This document shows, one piece after another, positions 16,614-24,737 of a stretch of DNA of 64,000 nt. Every line of letters starts with the position of its first letter. Position 1 is the first letter of the stretch. Source of the DNA: Streptomyces sp. NBC_00490 (GTDB lineage: Bacteria > Actinomycetota > Actinomycetes > Streptomycetales > Streptomycetaceae); assembly GCF_036013645.1 (NCBI RefSeq), contig NZ_CP107869.1, forward strand, positions 6,634,001-6,698,000. Reading direction: 5' to 3'. Both the position numbers and the translations under genes were made by a program. The notes under the pieces were generated by a model. That model searched no databases, was not told the origin of the DNA, and worked only from the letters and a program-made list of their open reading frames with translations.

Positions 16614-17792
16614 GTGTCGCTGCCACCCCTGGTCGAGCCCGCTTCCGAGCTCACCGTAGACGAGGTCCGCAGGTACTCCCGCCACCTGATCATCCCCGAC
16701 GTGGGGATGGACGGGCAGAAGCGGCTGAAGAACGCCAAGGTGCTGTGTGTGGGCGCCGGCGGCCTGGGCTCGCCGGCGCTGATGTACCTGGCCGCGGCGG
16801 GCGTGGGCACGATCGGCATCGTGGAGTTCGACGAGGTCGACGAGTCGAACCTGCAGCGCCAGATCATCCACAGCCAGGCCGACATCGGCCGCTCCAAGGC
16901 CGAGTCCGCGCGCGACTCCGTCCTCGGCATCAACCCGTACGTGAACGTGATCCTCCACGAAGAGCGGCTCGAGGCCGAGAACGTGATGGACATCTTCAGC
17001 CAGTACGACCTGATCGTCGACGGCACCGACAACTTCGCGACCCGCTACCTCGTCAACGACGCGGCCGTGCTGCTGAACAAGCCGTACGTATGGGGCTCGA
17101 TCTACCGCTTCGACGGCCAGGCCTCGGTCTTCTGGGCCGAGCACGGCCCGTGCTACCGCTGCCTCTACCCGGAGCCCCCGCCCCCGGGCATGGTCCCCTC
17201 CTGCGCCGAGGGCGGCGTCCTGGGCGTGCTGTGCGCGTCCATCGGCTCCATCCAGGTCAACGAGGCCATCAAGCTCCTCGCGGGCATCGGCGAGCCGCTC
17301 GTCGGCCGCCTGATGATCTACGACGCCCTGGAGATGCAGTACCGCCAGGTCAAGGTCCGCAAGGACCCGAACTGCGCGGTCTGCGGCGAGAACCCGACCG
17401 TCACCGAGCTCATCGACTACGAGGCCTTCTGCGGCGTCGTCTCCGAGGAGGCCCAGGAGGCGGCCGCCGGCTCGACGATCACTCCCAAGCAGCTCAAGGA
17501 GTGGATCGACGACGGCGAGAACATCGAGATCATCGACGTCCGCGAGATCAACGAGTACGAGATCGTCTCCATCCCGGGCGCCAAGCTGATCCCGAAGAAC
17601 GAGTTCCTCATGGGTACCGCCCTGGAGAGCCTCCCGCAGGACAAGAAGATCGTCCTGCACTGCAAGACGGGTGTCCGCAGTGCGGAAGTCCTCGCCGTGC
17701 TGAAGTCCGCGGGCTTCGCGGACGCCGTGCACGTCGGCGGCGGCGTGATCGGCTGGGTCCACCAGATCGAGCCCGACAAGCCGGTGTACTGA
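16614..17792 (+). CDS. moeZ: Adenylyltransferase/sulfurtransferase MoeZ
   Basis: A 392-residue E1-like enzyme fused to a rhodanese domain. It adenylates the C-terminus of small sulfur-carrier proteins (ThiS, MoaD and CysO types) and transfers sulfur to make thiocarboxylates for thiamine, molybdopterin and cysteine or natural-product routes. ATP-binding VGAGGLGS is at 46-53, structural zinc Cys at 180/183 and 254/257, Cys197 lies in the crossover region (PSCAEGG), and the rhodanese active-site loop CKTGVRS places Cys350. GTG start at 16614 with GGAG about 6 nt upstream. It is separate from the Pel-like cluster, converges on the peptidase genes and ends at a strong terminator. Confidence 0.95.
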   Translation: MSLPPLVEPASELTVDEVRRYSRHLIIPDVGMDGQKRLKNAKVLCVGAGGLGSPALMYLAAAGVGTIGIVEFDEVDESNLQRQIIHSQADIGRSKAESARDSVLGINPYVNVILHEERLEAENVMDIFSQYDLIVDGTDNFATRYLVNDAAVLLNKPYVWGSIYRFDGQASVFWAEHGPCYRCLYPEPPPPGMVPSCAEGGVLGVLCASIGSIQVNEAIKLLAGIGEPLVGRLMIYDALEMQYRQVKVRKDPNCAVCGENPTVTELIDYEAFCGVVSEEAQEAAAGSTITPKQLKEWIDDGENIEIIDVREINEYEIVSIPGAKLIPKNEFLMGTALESLPQDKKIVLHCKTGVRSAEVLAVLKSAGFADAVHVGGGVIGWVHQIEPDKPVY

Positions 17793-17809
17793 CCGGATCT
17801 GCTGCGATC

Positions 17810-17850
17810 GGCGGGGGTTCCACGCACCACGGGTGCGGGGAACCCCCGCC
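17810..17850. terminator. Bidirectional terminator between moeZ and the S33 peptidase gene
   Basis: Arms GGCGGGGGTTCC (17810-17821) and GGAACCCCCGCC (17839-17850), extended inside by CGCACC (17823-17828) / GGTGCG (17832-17837). It lies between two convergent stop codons. Confidence 0.88.
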
Positions 17851-17854
17851 GTCG

Positions 17855-19414
17855 TCATGAGCAGACCTTGCCGTCCTTGGGCACCGTGCCCTTGAGCAGA
17901 TAAGCGTTCACCGTGGAGTCGACGCAGTCGCTCCCGCTGCCGTACGCCCCGTGGCCCTCGCCCTTCCAGGTGAGCACCACACCGACGTCCTTGCCCAGCT
18001 CGTCCGCCATCTTCCGGGCGCCCTCGTAGGGCGTCGCCGGGTCGCCGGTGTTGCCGACCACGAGGACCGGCGGCGCACCGGGAGCGCTCACCTCCGGGGT
18101 GTCCCACTGTCCGGTCACCGGCCAGTCGTGGCACCAGCCGGCCGTGTCCCAGCCCAGGAAGGCACCGAAGACGGGCGAGAGCTTCTCGAACGTCGGCAGC
18201 AGCTTCTTCGTCTCCGCGGCGGTCGGCCGCTGCTTGTCGTCCAAGCACGATATGACCCGCTGCGAGTGGGTCGTCGTGCCGTAGTGTCCCGCGGTGTCCC
18301 GCTCGTTGTAACCGTCGGCGAGCGTCAGCAGCTCCGAACCGTCGCCCTGTTCCGCGGCCTTCAGCGCACTGGTCAGGGTGGGCCAGCTGGACTTGCTGTA
18401 CAGGGGAAGCACGATGCCCGTGACCGCGAGCGTCTGCGTCAGCTTCCGGTCGGAGCCGGTCGGCAGCGGGTTCGCGTCGAGCTTCTTCAGCAGGTCGGCG
18501 ATCTTCCGCGTGCCCTGCTCGGGGGCCTGGCCGGTCGACTTCAGATAGTCGTCGAGCGCCCGCTGGAAGCCCCGGGTCTGGTTCTCCGCGTGGCCCACCG
18601 TGTCGGCGCTCGGGTCGACGACCGCGTCGAGGATCAGCCGCCCGACCTTCTTCGGGAACAGGTGGGCGTAGACGCCGCCGAGTTCGGTGCCGTAGGAGAT
18701 GCCGAAGTAGTGCATCTTCGTGTCGCCCAGCACCTGGCGCATGAGGTCCATGTCGCGGGCGGTGTCGGTGGTCGAGACGTGCGCCAGGAGCGCCCCGGCG
18801 GCCTTCTGGCAGCCCTTGCCGAAGGTGGTGGCGTCCTTGAAGTACGCCGCTTCCTCAGCCGCGGTGTCCGGCGTCGCGTCCACGCTCTCGGCGGACTGGA
18901 TCTCCTTGTCGCCGCGACAGCGGACGCCCTCGCTGGCGGCGACCCCGCGCGGGTCCCAGCTCACCAGGTCGTACCGCTCGCGGAGCGTGGAGACCGTCGC
19001 GCCGTACAGCGGCATCATGGACACGCCCGAGCCGCCCGGGCCGCCGAAGTTGAACAGCAGCGAGCCGATGCGCTCGCCGCTGTCGCCGCGGGCCTTGGCG
19101 CGGATCAGCGCCAGACCGATCGTCCTGCCCTCCGGCTTCGCCCAGTCCAGCGGCGCCTTGAGCGTCGCGCACTGCCATTCGCTGCTCGGCGCGGGGGAGT
19201 CCGCCGTGCCCTTGCAGCCCTTCCAGTCGAGTTTCTGAGAGGTCAGCGAGGACGGCAGCGCGGCGGCCGCCTCGGTGTCGGAGGCACCCGACGACGGAGT
19301 GGACGTGTTCGTGCCCTCGTCGTTCTTGCCGTCGTCGGACGAGCCGCCGCTGCAGCCCCCCGCCAGCAGTGCCGCGGCGGCGGCCAGGGCCGTCCACCGT
19401 ACGAAACGCGTCAT
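17855..19414 (-). CDS. Secreted S33 tripeptidyl-aminopeptidase-like lipoprotein (SlpD/SlpE type)
   Basis: A 519-residue exported alpha/beta hydrolase of the Streptomyces tripeptidyl aminopeptidase/Slp family. The signal peptide ends in the lipobox LLAGGC with Cys21, so it should be a membrane-anchored lipoprotein. The oxyanion motif FNFGGPGGSG is at 121-130, nucleophile Ser240 sits in GISYGTELGG, Asp in NTGDPATPYE and His in GEGHGAYG near the C-terminus; Cys pairs suggest disulfides. It would trim tripeptides from extracellular peptides. ATG 19414 follows a GGGGGG site. A close paralogue lies directly upstream on the same strand. Confidence 0.9.
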   Translation of the reverse strand: MTRFVRWTALAAAAALLAGGCSGGSSDDGKNDEGTNTSTPSSGASDTEAAAALPSSLTSQKLDWKGCKGTADSPAPSSEWQCATLKAPLDWAKPEGRTIGLALIRAKARGDSGERIGSLLFNFGGPGGSGVSMMPLYGATVSTLRERYDLVSWDPRGVAASEGVRCRGDKEIQSAESVDATPDTAAEEAAYFKDATTFGKGCQKAAGALLAHVSTTDTARDMDLMRQVLGDTKMHYFGISYGTELGGVYAHLFPKKVGRLILDAVVDPSADTVGHAENQTRGFQRALDDYLKSTGQAPEQGTRKIADLLKKLDANPLPTGSDRKLTQTLAVTGIVLPLYSKSSWPTLTSALKAAEQGDGSELLTLADGYNERDTAGHYGTTTHSQRVISCLDDKQRPTAAETKKLLPTFEKLSPVFGAFLGWDTAGWCHDWPVTGQWDTPEVSAPGAPPVLVVGNTGDPATPYEGARKMADELGKDVGVVLTWKGEGHGAYGSGSDCVDSTVNAYLLKGTVPKDGKVCS

Positions 19415-19544
19415 CGCAGTCCCCCCATGCAGGCCGTCCGCACTGTGCCGCGGATGGCGGTCCTGCCATGGTAGGCGGCCCGCATCACAGCTGCGCGTGC
19501 CTGTGGATAACGCTCTGACCTGCTGATTTTCCGGAATCCTCGGG

Positions 19545-21089
19545 TCAGGAGCAGATCGTCCCGGCCGCCGGTACCTTCCCGTCCAGCAGATAGCCGTTCA
19601 CCGCGCCGTGCACACACGTGTTCTCGCTGCCGTACGCGCCGTGCCCCTGCCCCTTGTACGTCAGCTCCACGCCCACGCCCTTGCCCAGCGCGTCCACCAT
19701 CTTCCGTGCCCCCTCGTACGGTGTGGCCGGGTCGCCGGTGTTCCCGATGACAAGGATCGGCGCCGAGCCGGCCGCACTCACGTCCGGGTGCTCGGCGGCG
19801 CCCGCGACGGCCCAGTCGGTGCAGCTGACCATGCCCCATGCCAGGTAGTCGCCGAAGACGGGGGAGACGGACCGGAACTCCGGCAGCTTCCGCTCCACGT
19901 AGTCCTCGGTGTAACGGGGCTTGTCGTCGGCGCAGTTGATGGCGATGTTGGCCGCGCTGAGATTGCTGTACTCGCCGTCCTCGTTGCGCCCGTTCATGGA
20001 GTCGGCCAGCAGCATCAGCACCCGGCCGTCCCCGTCGTAGGCCTGCTCCAGGCCCTCGGTGAGGTACTCCCAGAAGTCCTGCGAGTACAGCGACTGGGCG
20101 ATTCCGCTGGTCGCGGCGGTCTGGGTCAGCTCGCGCAGACCGACACCGGGGATCGGTGCGCTGTCGAGGTCCTTCAGCAGCTTGGCGATACGGGCCTTGA
20201 CGTCCTGTTCGCTGTCGCCGATCGGGCAGTCTTCCGTCTGCGACACACAGTGCTCGGCGAAGTTGTCGAGCGCGCGCTGGAAGCCCTTGGCCTGCCCGAG
20301 GGAGCCCTGCTCCGAGTCCTCGGTCGGGTCGACGACCGCGTCGAAGACGGCGCGGCCCACCTTCTGGGGGAACAGGTGGGCGTAGACGCCGCCGAGTTCG
20401 GTGCCGTAGGAGATGCCGAAGTAGTGCAGTTGCCTGTCGCCGAGGATCTGGCGCATCAGGTCCAGGTCGCGGGCGGCGTCGGTGGTGCGCACATGGGAGA
20501 GGACTTTCTCGGAGTTGTCCTCGCAGGCCGCGTTGAACTCCTTGGTGTTGTCCAGGAGCCTGGTGCGCTCGGCCGTGTCGTCAGGGGTCGCGTCCTGCTG
20601 GAAGTACGCGTCGAGCTGGAGGTCGTTGAGGCACTCCACGGGTTCGCTGCGGCCCACCCCGCGCGGGTCGAAGCTCACCAGGTCGTAGCGGGTGCGCAGT
20701 TTCGCGTAATCCTCGCCGAAGGCGGGCAGCGTGGTGACGCCCGAGCCGCCGGGGCCGCCGAAGTTGAAGATCAGGGAGCCGATCCGCTTGCTCTCGTCGC
20801 CGCTGGCCTTCGCCCGGATCAGCGCGAGCCCGATCTTGTCGCCCTTGGGCTTGTTCCAGTCGAGCGGCGCTTTCAGGGTGGCGCACTGCCACGTGTCGCC
20901 GTTCGGCAGAGGTGACGGGGCGTCACCACCGCCCTCCGCCGCGTCCGGTGCCGGGCAGTCCTTCCAGCTCAGCTTCTGGGCTGTGACGTCCTGGTCCTCG
21001 GAGTCGTCGCCGCAGCCCGCCAGCAGGGTGGACAGCAGGACGGCGGAGACGGTCAGGGCGGCGACGCGCAGGCGGGGAGGGTTCGGCAT
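19545..21089 (-). CDS. Secreted S33 tripeptidyl-aminopeptidase-like lipoprotein, paralogue
   Basis: A 514-residue paralogue of the downstream peptidase with the same layout. Lipobox TLLAGC places Cys26. FNFGGPGGSG is at 109-118, Ser227 in GISYGTELGG, Asp in GNTGDPATPYE, His in GQGHGAYG, and six or more Cys lie in the mature part. The two copies share motif spacing throughout, so they arose by tandem duplication. The start at 21089 is chosen because the signal peptide begins there (MPNPPRLRVAALTVSAVLL) and GGATGGGG lies upstream; the longer frame has no signal peptide. The 130-nt gap to the second copy leaves room for a separate promoter. Confidence 0.9.
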   Translation of the reverse strand: MPNPPRLRVAALTVSAVLLSTLLAGCGDDSEDQDVTAQKLSWKDCPAPDAAEGGGDAPSPLPNGDTWQCATLKAPLDWNKPKGDKIGLALIRAKASGDESKRIGSLIFNFGGPGGSGVTTLPAFGEDYAKLRTRYDLVSFDPRGVGRSEPVECLNDLQLDAYFQQDATPDDTAERTRLLDNTKEFNAACEDNSEKVLSHVRTTDAARDLDLMRQILGDRQLHYFGISYGTELGGVYAHLFPQKVGRAVFDAVVDPTEDSEQGSLGQAKGFQRALDNFAEHCVSQTEDCPIGDSEQDVKARIAKLLKDLDSAPIPGVGLRELTQTAATSGIAQSLYSQDFWEYLTEGLEQAYDGDGRVLMLLADSMNGRNEDGEYSNLSAANIAINCADDKPRYTEDYVERKLPEFRSVSPVFGDYLAWGMVSCTDWAVAGAAEHPDVSAAGSAPILVIGNTGDPATPYEGARKMVDALGKGVGVELTYKGQGHGAYGSENTCVHGAVNGYLLDGKVPAAGTICS

Positions 21090-21149
21090 GACCCCATCCT
21101 GCGGGCGGCCACCTCGGGCCGCTCGGGGCACGGGCCGTACGAGGTACGC

Positions 21150-21177
21150 GCGCGTGCCGGTCCTCCGGGGCACGCGC
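21150..21177. terminator. Hairpin terminator after the kinase-like/flippase-like gene
   Basis: Arms GCGCGTGCC (21150-21158) and GGCACGCGC (21169-21177), a 9-bp stem with a 10-nt loop, between the stop of the upstream minus-strand gene (21208) and the start of the peptidase gene (21089). Confidence 0.55.
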
Positions 21178-21207
21178 ACGTGGCCGACGTACGGCCTGCG
21201 CGCGTGC

Positions 21208-23910
21208 CTACAGCGCGCCCTTGCGGGACAGGTGGTTGAAGGCCAGCCAGCCCGGCAGCACCGGAATCCACAGGGTCAGCAGCCGGAACAGCAGCACGGC
21301 CGGAGCGGCGACCTCGCTCTCGAGGCCCACGGCGATGAGGCCGACGGTCAGGGTCGCCTCGACCGCGCCCACACCGCCCGGCGTCGGGGCCGCCGAGCCG
21401 AGCGCGTTGCCGGCGAGGAAGACGACGGCGACGCTGGCGATGCTGATCGAGGAGCCCTCGGTGCCGAAGGCCCGGATCGAGGCGTCCAGGCACATCACGA
21501 AGCAGGCGGTCAGCAGGAGCATGCCGCCGATGCCGGTGAGAAGCTTCTGCGGTCGCTGGAGCACGTCGAGCATGCGCGGGATGACGCCCGCGAAGAGCGA
21601 CCGCACGCGCGTGACGACGAACTTCCGCAGGAACGGCACGGAGGTGACGACGAGCACGAGCACCGCCACCGTCAGCAGACCCGCGATGACCGTCCGGGAC
21701 GGCGACAGCGACGGTGTCTTCTCGGTGCCGGTCAGATAGCCGAAGGACAGCAGCATCAGGATGTGGCAGCCGAGCCCGAACAGCTGCGAGGCGCCGACAC
21801 TGGCCACCGCGAGCCCGGGCCGCACGCCCTGGCGTTGCAGGAAGCGCGTGTTGAGGGCGACACCGCCCACCGCGGCCGGCGCGACGATCTTCACGAACGA
21901 CCCGGCGACCTGCGCCCCCACGGTCCGCGTGAACGGCACCCGCTCGGGCACGAACCCCAGCAGCGACATCGCCGCCGCGAAGTAGCTCGCCGCCGAGAAC
22001 AGCACGGCCGCGGCGACCCAGCCCCACTCCGCGTTCTGGATGAGCGGGCCGAACTCGATGTGGGTGAGCTGCGTCAGCAGGAAGTACGCGCCGATGGCAC
22101 CGGCGATGACGCTGATCAGGGTGCGCGGCCGCACCCGCTCCAGGCGGGCCGGCTCGACCGGTGCCTGCGGCCTGATCAGCAGCACCGCGTGGCGGATCTG
22201 AGTGAGCAGGTCCTCCTCGCGGGCCTCCTCCAGCGCCTCGTCGATGGCCCGCTTCTCGGCCCGCGCCTCCGCGCGTACGGCCTTCTTGTCGGGCTTCTCG
22301 AGTACGGGTGTGGCGTCGTCGTGCGTTTCCTCGAGCCTGGCCTGCTTGGCCTGCTGTGACGCCTCCAGGATCGCGTCGCGCTCGCGCTGGGCGCGTTCGC
22401 GGGCCAGTGTGCGCAGCGTCGCGCGCGTGGAGCGGCTGAGGGCGATGGGCTGGAGCATCGGCAGACAGTCGGCCACGGCGTCGGGACCGAGCACGCTCAC
22501 CGCCGCGGCCACCGCGCGCTCGGCGCCCACCCGCAGGCCGAGCGTCACCAGCAGCTGAGAGATGTCCATGCGCAGCAGCAGGTCACCGGCCGCGATCTCG
22601 CCGACGCGCAGATCGGTGAGGATCACCGTGCCGGAACGATCCACCAGAATCGCGTCGCCGACGAGGCGCCGGTGGGCGATGCGCCGGGACTGCAGGGCCC
22701 GCACCTGGTGCCAGGTGTCCCGGAGCAGGTCGTCGGTGATGTCCTCGTCCGGCAGCGAGTCGAGGGTGCGGCCGCCGGTGTGCTCGTAGACGAGCATCAC
22801 GGCGTCGGGACCGAGCTCGGAGGTCGCGATGAGCTTGGGGGCGTTGGCACCGGCCGCGATGGCCGCGTAGGCGAGCAGGGCCTCCTGCTCCAGGGCCTGG
22901 CGCAGCGAGGGAAGGCTGCTGCGGGTGGCGAAGCCGCGCAGGGTCAGATTGCGCCACGCGCGGTAGAAGAACCCCTGCGCCTGCTGTTCCCGGTCGACCA
23001 CCGTCACGTCCAGCGGCGGACCGTCCTCCAGCGTGACGAAGTAGCGCCGGCCCCGGTCGCCCGTCTCCGGGGTCTCCGCGACCTCCTCGCGGGCCGCGCT
23101 CACCGGATGGAAGCCGACGTGCCGAAGGCCCGCCATCAGCGTCCGTCCCGTGGGCTGGACGTTGGGCGAGCCCACCGCGTACAGCGTGCCGTAGGCCACC
23201 GTCCAGCCGATCAGCACCGTCAGGATGATCGAGAACGGCGTGGTGTAGCCCGTGACGAGCATCGAGAAGGCGTCGAGCATCAGTACGATCCACAACACCG
23301 CGCGCCAGCGCGGCCGGCGCGACATGCCGACCGCCGTCATGTAGGCGATGACCGGCGCGAGATAGCCGTGCACCGGGTCGGTGAGGGCGTGGATGTCACC
23401 GGGGGAGGGCTGGGTGAGCGCCTCCTGGATCGAGTCGGGGGCGGCCTTGGCGACCCACAGGTCGGTGGCGAGGGTCACTCCGTGCGCCAGGACCGCCGCG
23501 AGCACGCCGTCCGCGATACGCAGCCCGTCGCGCTTGATCAGCCGCTCGATCGCGAAGGCGACCGGCACCAGCAGGATCGCGATGCTGGAGGCCAGGCCGG
23601 CGATCTTGATGAGTAGGTCGGGCGCCTGTCCCGTGCCCTTGTTGATGTCCTGTTCGAGACCGGAGGTGGTGCCGTGTGCGAACGCGGCGATCGCCAGCAG
23701 GATCACCACCGCCAGCACACCGACCAGGAGCCGCATGAGGTCCGAGGGACGGTGCACGCGCGCGGGGAGGAGGGGTTCGTCGCCCTCGACCGCGTCGCTG
23801 TGCGTCTCGTCCTCGAACTCGGCCGCCGCGTCTTCGCCACTGGTGCCCGGGCGCGACGAAGCGTCAGAGGTGCTCTCCGCGCCCTCCGGGTGCACGCCCT
23901 GTTGCTTCAT
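21208..23910 (-). CDS. Multidomain membrane protein: kinase-like domain plus LPG-synthase/flippase-like TM domain
   Basis: A 900-residue integral membrane protein. Residues 1-55 are acidic and disordered; about five TM helices follow (58-246). Residues 285-480 are cytoplasmic and look like a degenerate aminoglycoside/ABC1-type kinase: RRIAHRRLVGDAILVD (409-424) matches a catalytic loop and LTDLRVGEI (431-439) sits where DFG would be, so key residues appear altered. A charged Glu/Arg/Ala stretch (495-570) may form a coiled coil. Residues 598-890 form a second polytopic domain of the lysylphosphatidylglycerol-synthase TM (flippase-like) family. A role in lipid or glycan translocation under nucleotide or kinase-type control is only inference. 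Start ATG 23910 has AGAAGAGA upstream. Confidence 0.82.
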   Translation of the reverse strand: MKQQGVHPEGAESTSDASSRPGTSGEDAAAEFEDETHSDAVEGDEPLLPARVHRPSDLMRLLVGVLAVVILLAIAAFAHGTTSGLEQDINKGTGQAPDLLIKIAGLASSIAILLVPVAFAIERLIKRDGLRIADGVLAAVLAHGVTLATDLWVAKAAPDSIQEALTQPSPGDIHALTDPVHGYLAPVIAYMTAVGMSRRPRWRAVLWIVLMLDAFSMLVTGYTTPFSIILTVLIGWTVAYGTLYAVGSPNVQPTGRTLMAGLRHVGFHPVSAAREEVAETPETGDRGRRYFVTLEDGPPLDVTVVDREQQAQGFFYRAWRNLTLRGFATRSSLPSLRQALEQEALLAYAAIAAGANAPKLIATSELGPDAVMLVYEHTGGRTLDSLPDEDITDDLLRDTWHQVRALQSRRIAHRRLVGDAILVDRSGTVILTDLRVGEIAAGDLLLRMDISQLLVTLGLRVGAERAVAAAVSVLGPDAVADCLPMLQPIALSRSTRATLRTLARERAQRERDAILEASQQAKQARLEETHDDATPVLEKPDKKAVRAEARAEKRAIDEALEEAREEDLLTQIRHAVLLIRPQAPVEPARLERVRPRTLISVIAGAIGAYFLLTQLTHIEFGPLIQNAEWGWVAAAVLFSAASYFAAAMSLLGFVPERVPFTRTVGAQVAGSFVKIVAPAAVGGVALNTRFLQRQGVRPGLAVASVGASQLFGLGCHILMLLSFGYLTGTEKTPSLSPSRTVIAGLLTVAVLVLVVTSVPFLRKFVVTRVRSLFAGVIPRMLDVLQRPQKLLTGIGGMLLLTACFVMCLDASIRAFGTEGSSISIASVAVVFLAGNALGSAAPTPGGVGAVEATLTVGLIAVGLESEVAAPAVLLFRLLTLWIPVLPGWLAFNHLSRKGAL

Positions 23911-24096
23911 CGTCTCTTCTTGATCTCGTATCACCGGTCACCGCCCGCACGATGGTGGCATGCCCCACCGACACACGGGGGCATCAGGGTGCAAACGCGG
24001 GGGCGCACAGTCTGCCCGAAGCGCCGCCCCGGGGCGAGGGATACGCACGGTGGTCAGCGCGTCACGTTGTCGGTGGGGTGGGGCAGGATGGGGCGG

Positions 24097-24462
24097 ATGA
24101 GTGACGAGAGCCTTCCGCGTGACGCCCTGCCGGAGTACGCCGAGCGCGTCCTGGAAGTGGCGGAACTCATCCCGCCCGGGCGCGTCATGACGTACGGCGA
24201 CGTGGCCGAGTGGCTGGAGGAGGGCGGCCCGCGTCAGGTCGGCCGGGTGATGGCCCTCTACGGGGGAGCCGTCCCGTGGTGGCGGGTCGTCCGCTCGGAC
24301 GGCGTGCTGCTCCCGGGCCACGAACTGCGGGCGCTCGACCACTACCGCGCGGAGGGCACACCGCTCAGGACCGCGAGCAGGGCCGCCGAAGGCCACCTGC
24401 CGCGCCTCGACATGAAGCGGGCGCGATGGGACGGCGGCGAACGCGCGGAAGGTCACACCTGA
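24097..24462 (+). CDS. Alkyltransferase-like (ATL) DNA repair protein, MGMT family
   Basis: A 121-residue protein with the DNA-binding domain of O6-alkylguanine-DNA alkyltransferases (IPPGRVMTYGDVAEWL, then GRVMALYGGAVPWWRVVRSDG). The canonical PCHR active-site motif reads P60-W61-W62-R63, so the alkyl-accepting Cys is replaced by Trp. This is the hallmark of ATL proteins, which bind O6-alkylguanine without repairing it and hand lesions to nucleotide excision repair. The start at 24097 fits the family length. It is divergent from the large membrane protein and lies upstream of the AdnAB helicase-nuclease genes, a damage-repair setting. Confidence 0.9.
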   Translation: MSDESLPRDALPEYAERVLEVAELIPPGRVMTYGDVAEWLEEGGPRQVGRVMALYGGAVPWWRVVRSDGVLLPGHELRALDHYRAEGTPLRTASRAAEGHLPRLDMKRARWDGGERAEGHT

Positions 24463-24737
24463 CAGCTTCCGCCATCGGACGGGTCCAGGGGTGGCCTGTG
24501 ATCCGTACGGGGGAAACGGGCGAAAGCGGGCATGTCCGTGGCATGGCGTACGTTCGTGGGGCGAGGGACACAGGTGTCGCGAGCGCCGTGAGTGTCGTAC
24601 GGGAAGAAGCGGAAGACCTGCTTCCGGTCTCTTCGTCGGCGTAGCGTCGGCTGCACGCGTCCCCCTCATCCCGCGATCACCGCCCCGCACGTACGGCGGA
24701 CGCCCGACCAGCACACCCACCAGGACCGGCGAACCAC
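24463..24737. other. Intergenic region between ATL and adnA
   Basis: 275 nt. An imperfect hairpin GAAGACC / GGTCT lies near 24606-24634. I see no convincing promoter, operator or small ORF. The adnA promoter is presumably here, but I cannot place it. Confidence 0.3.
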
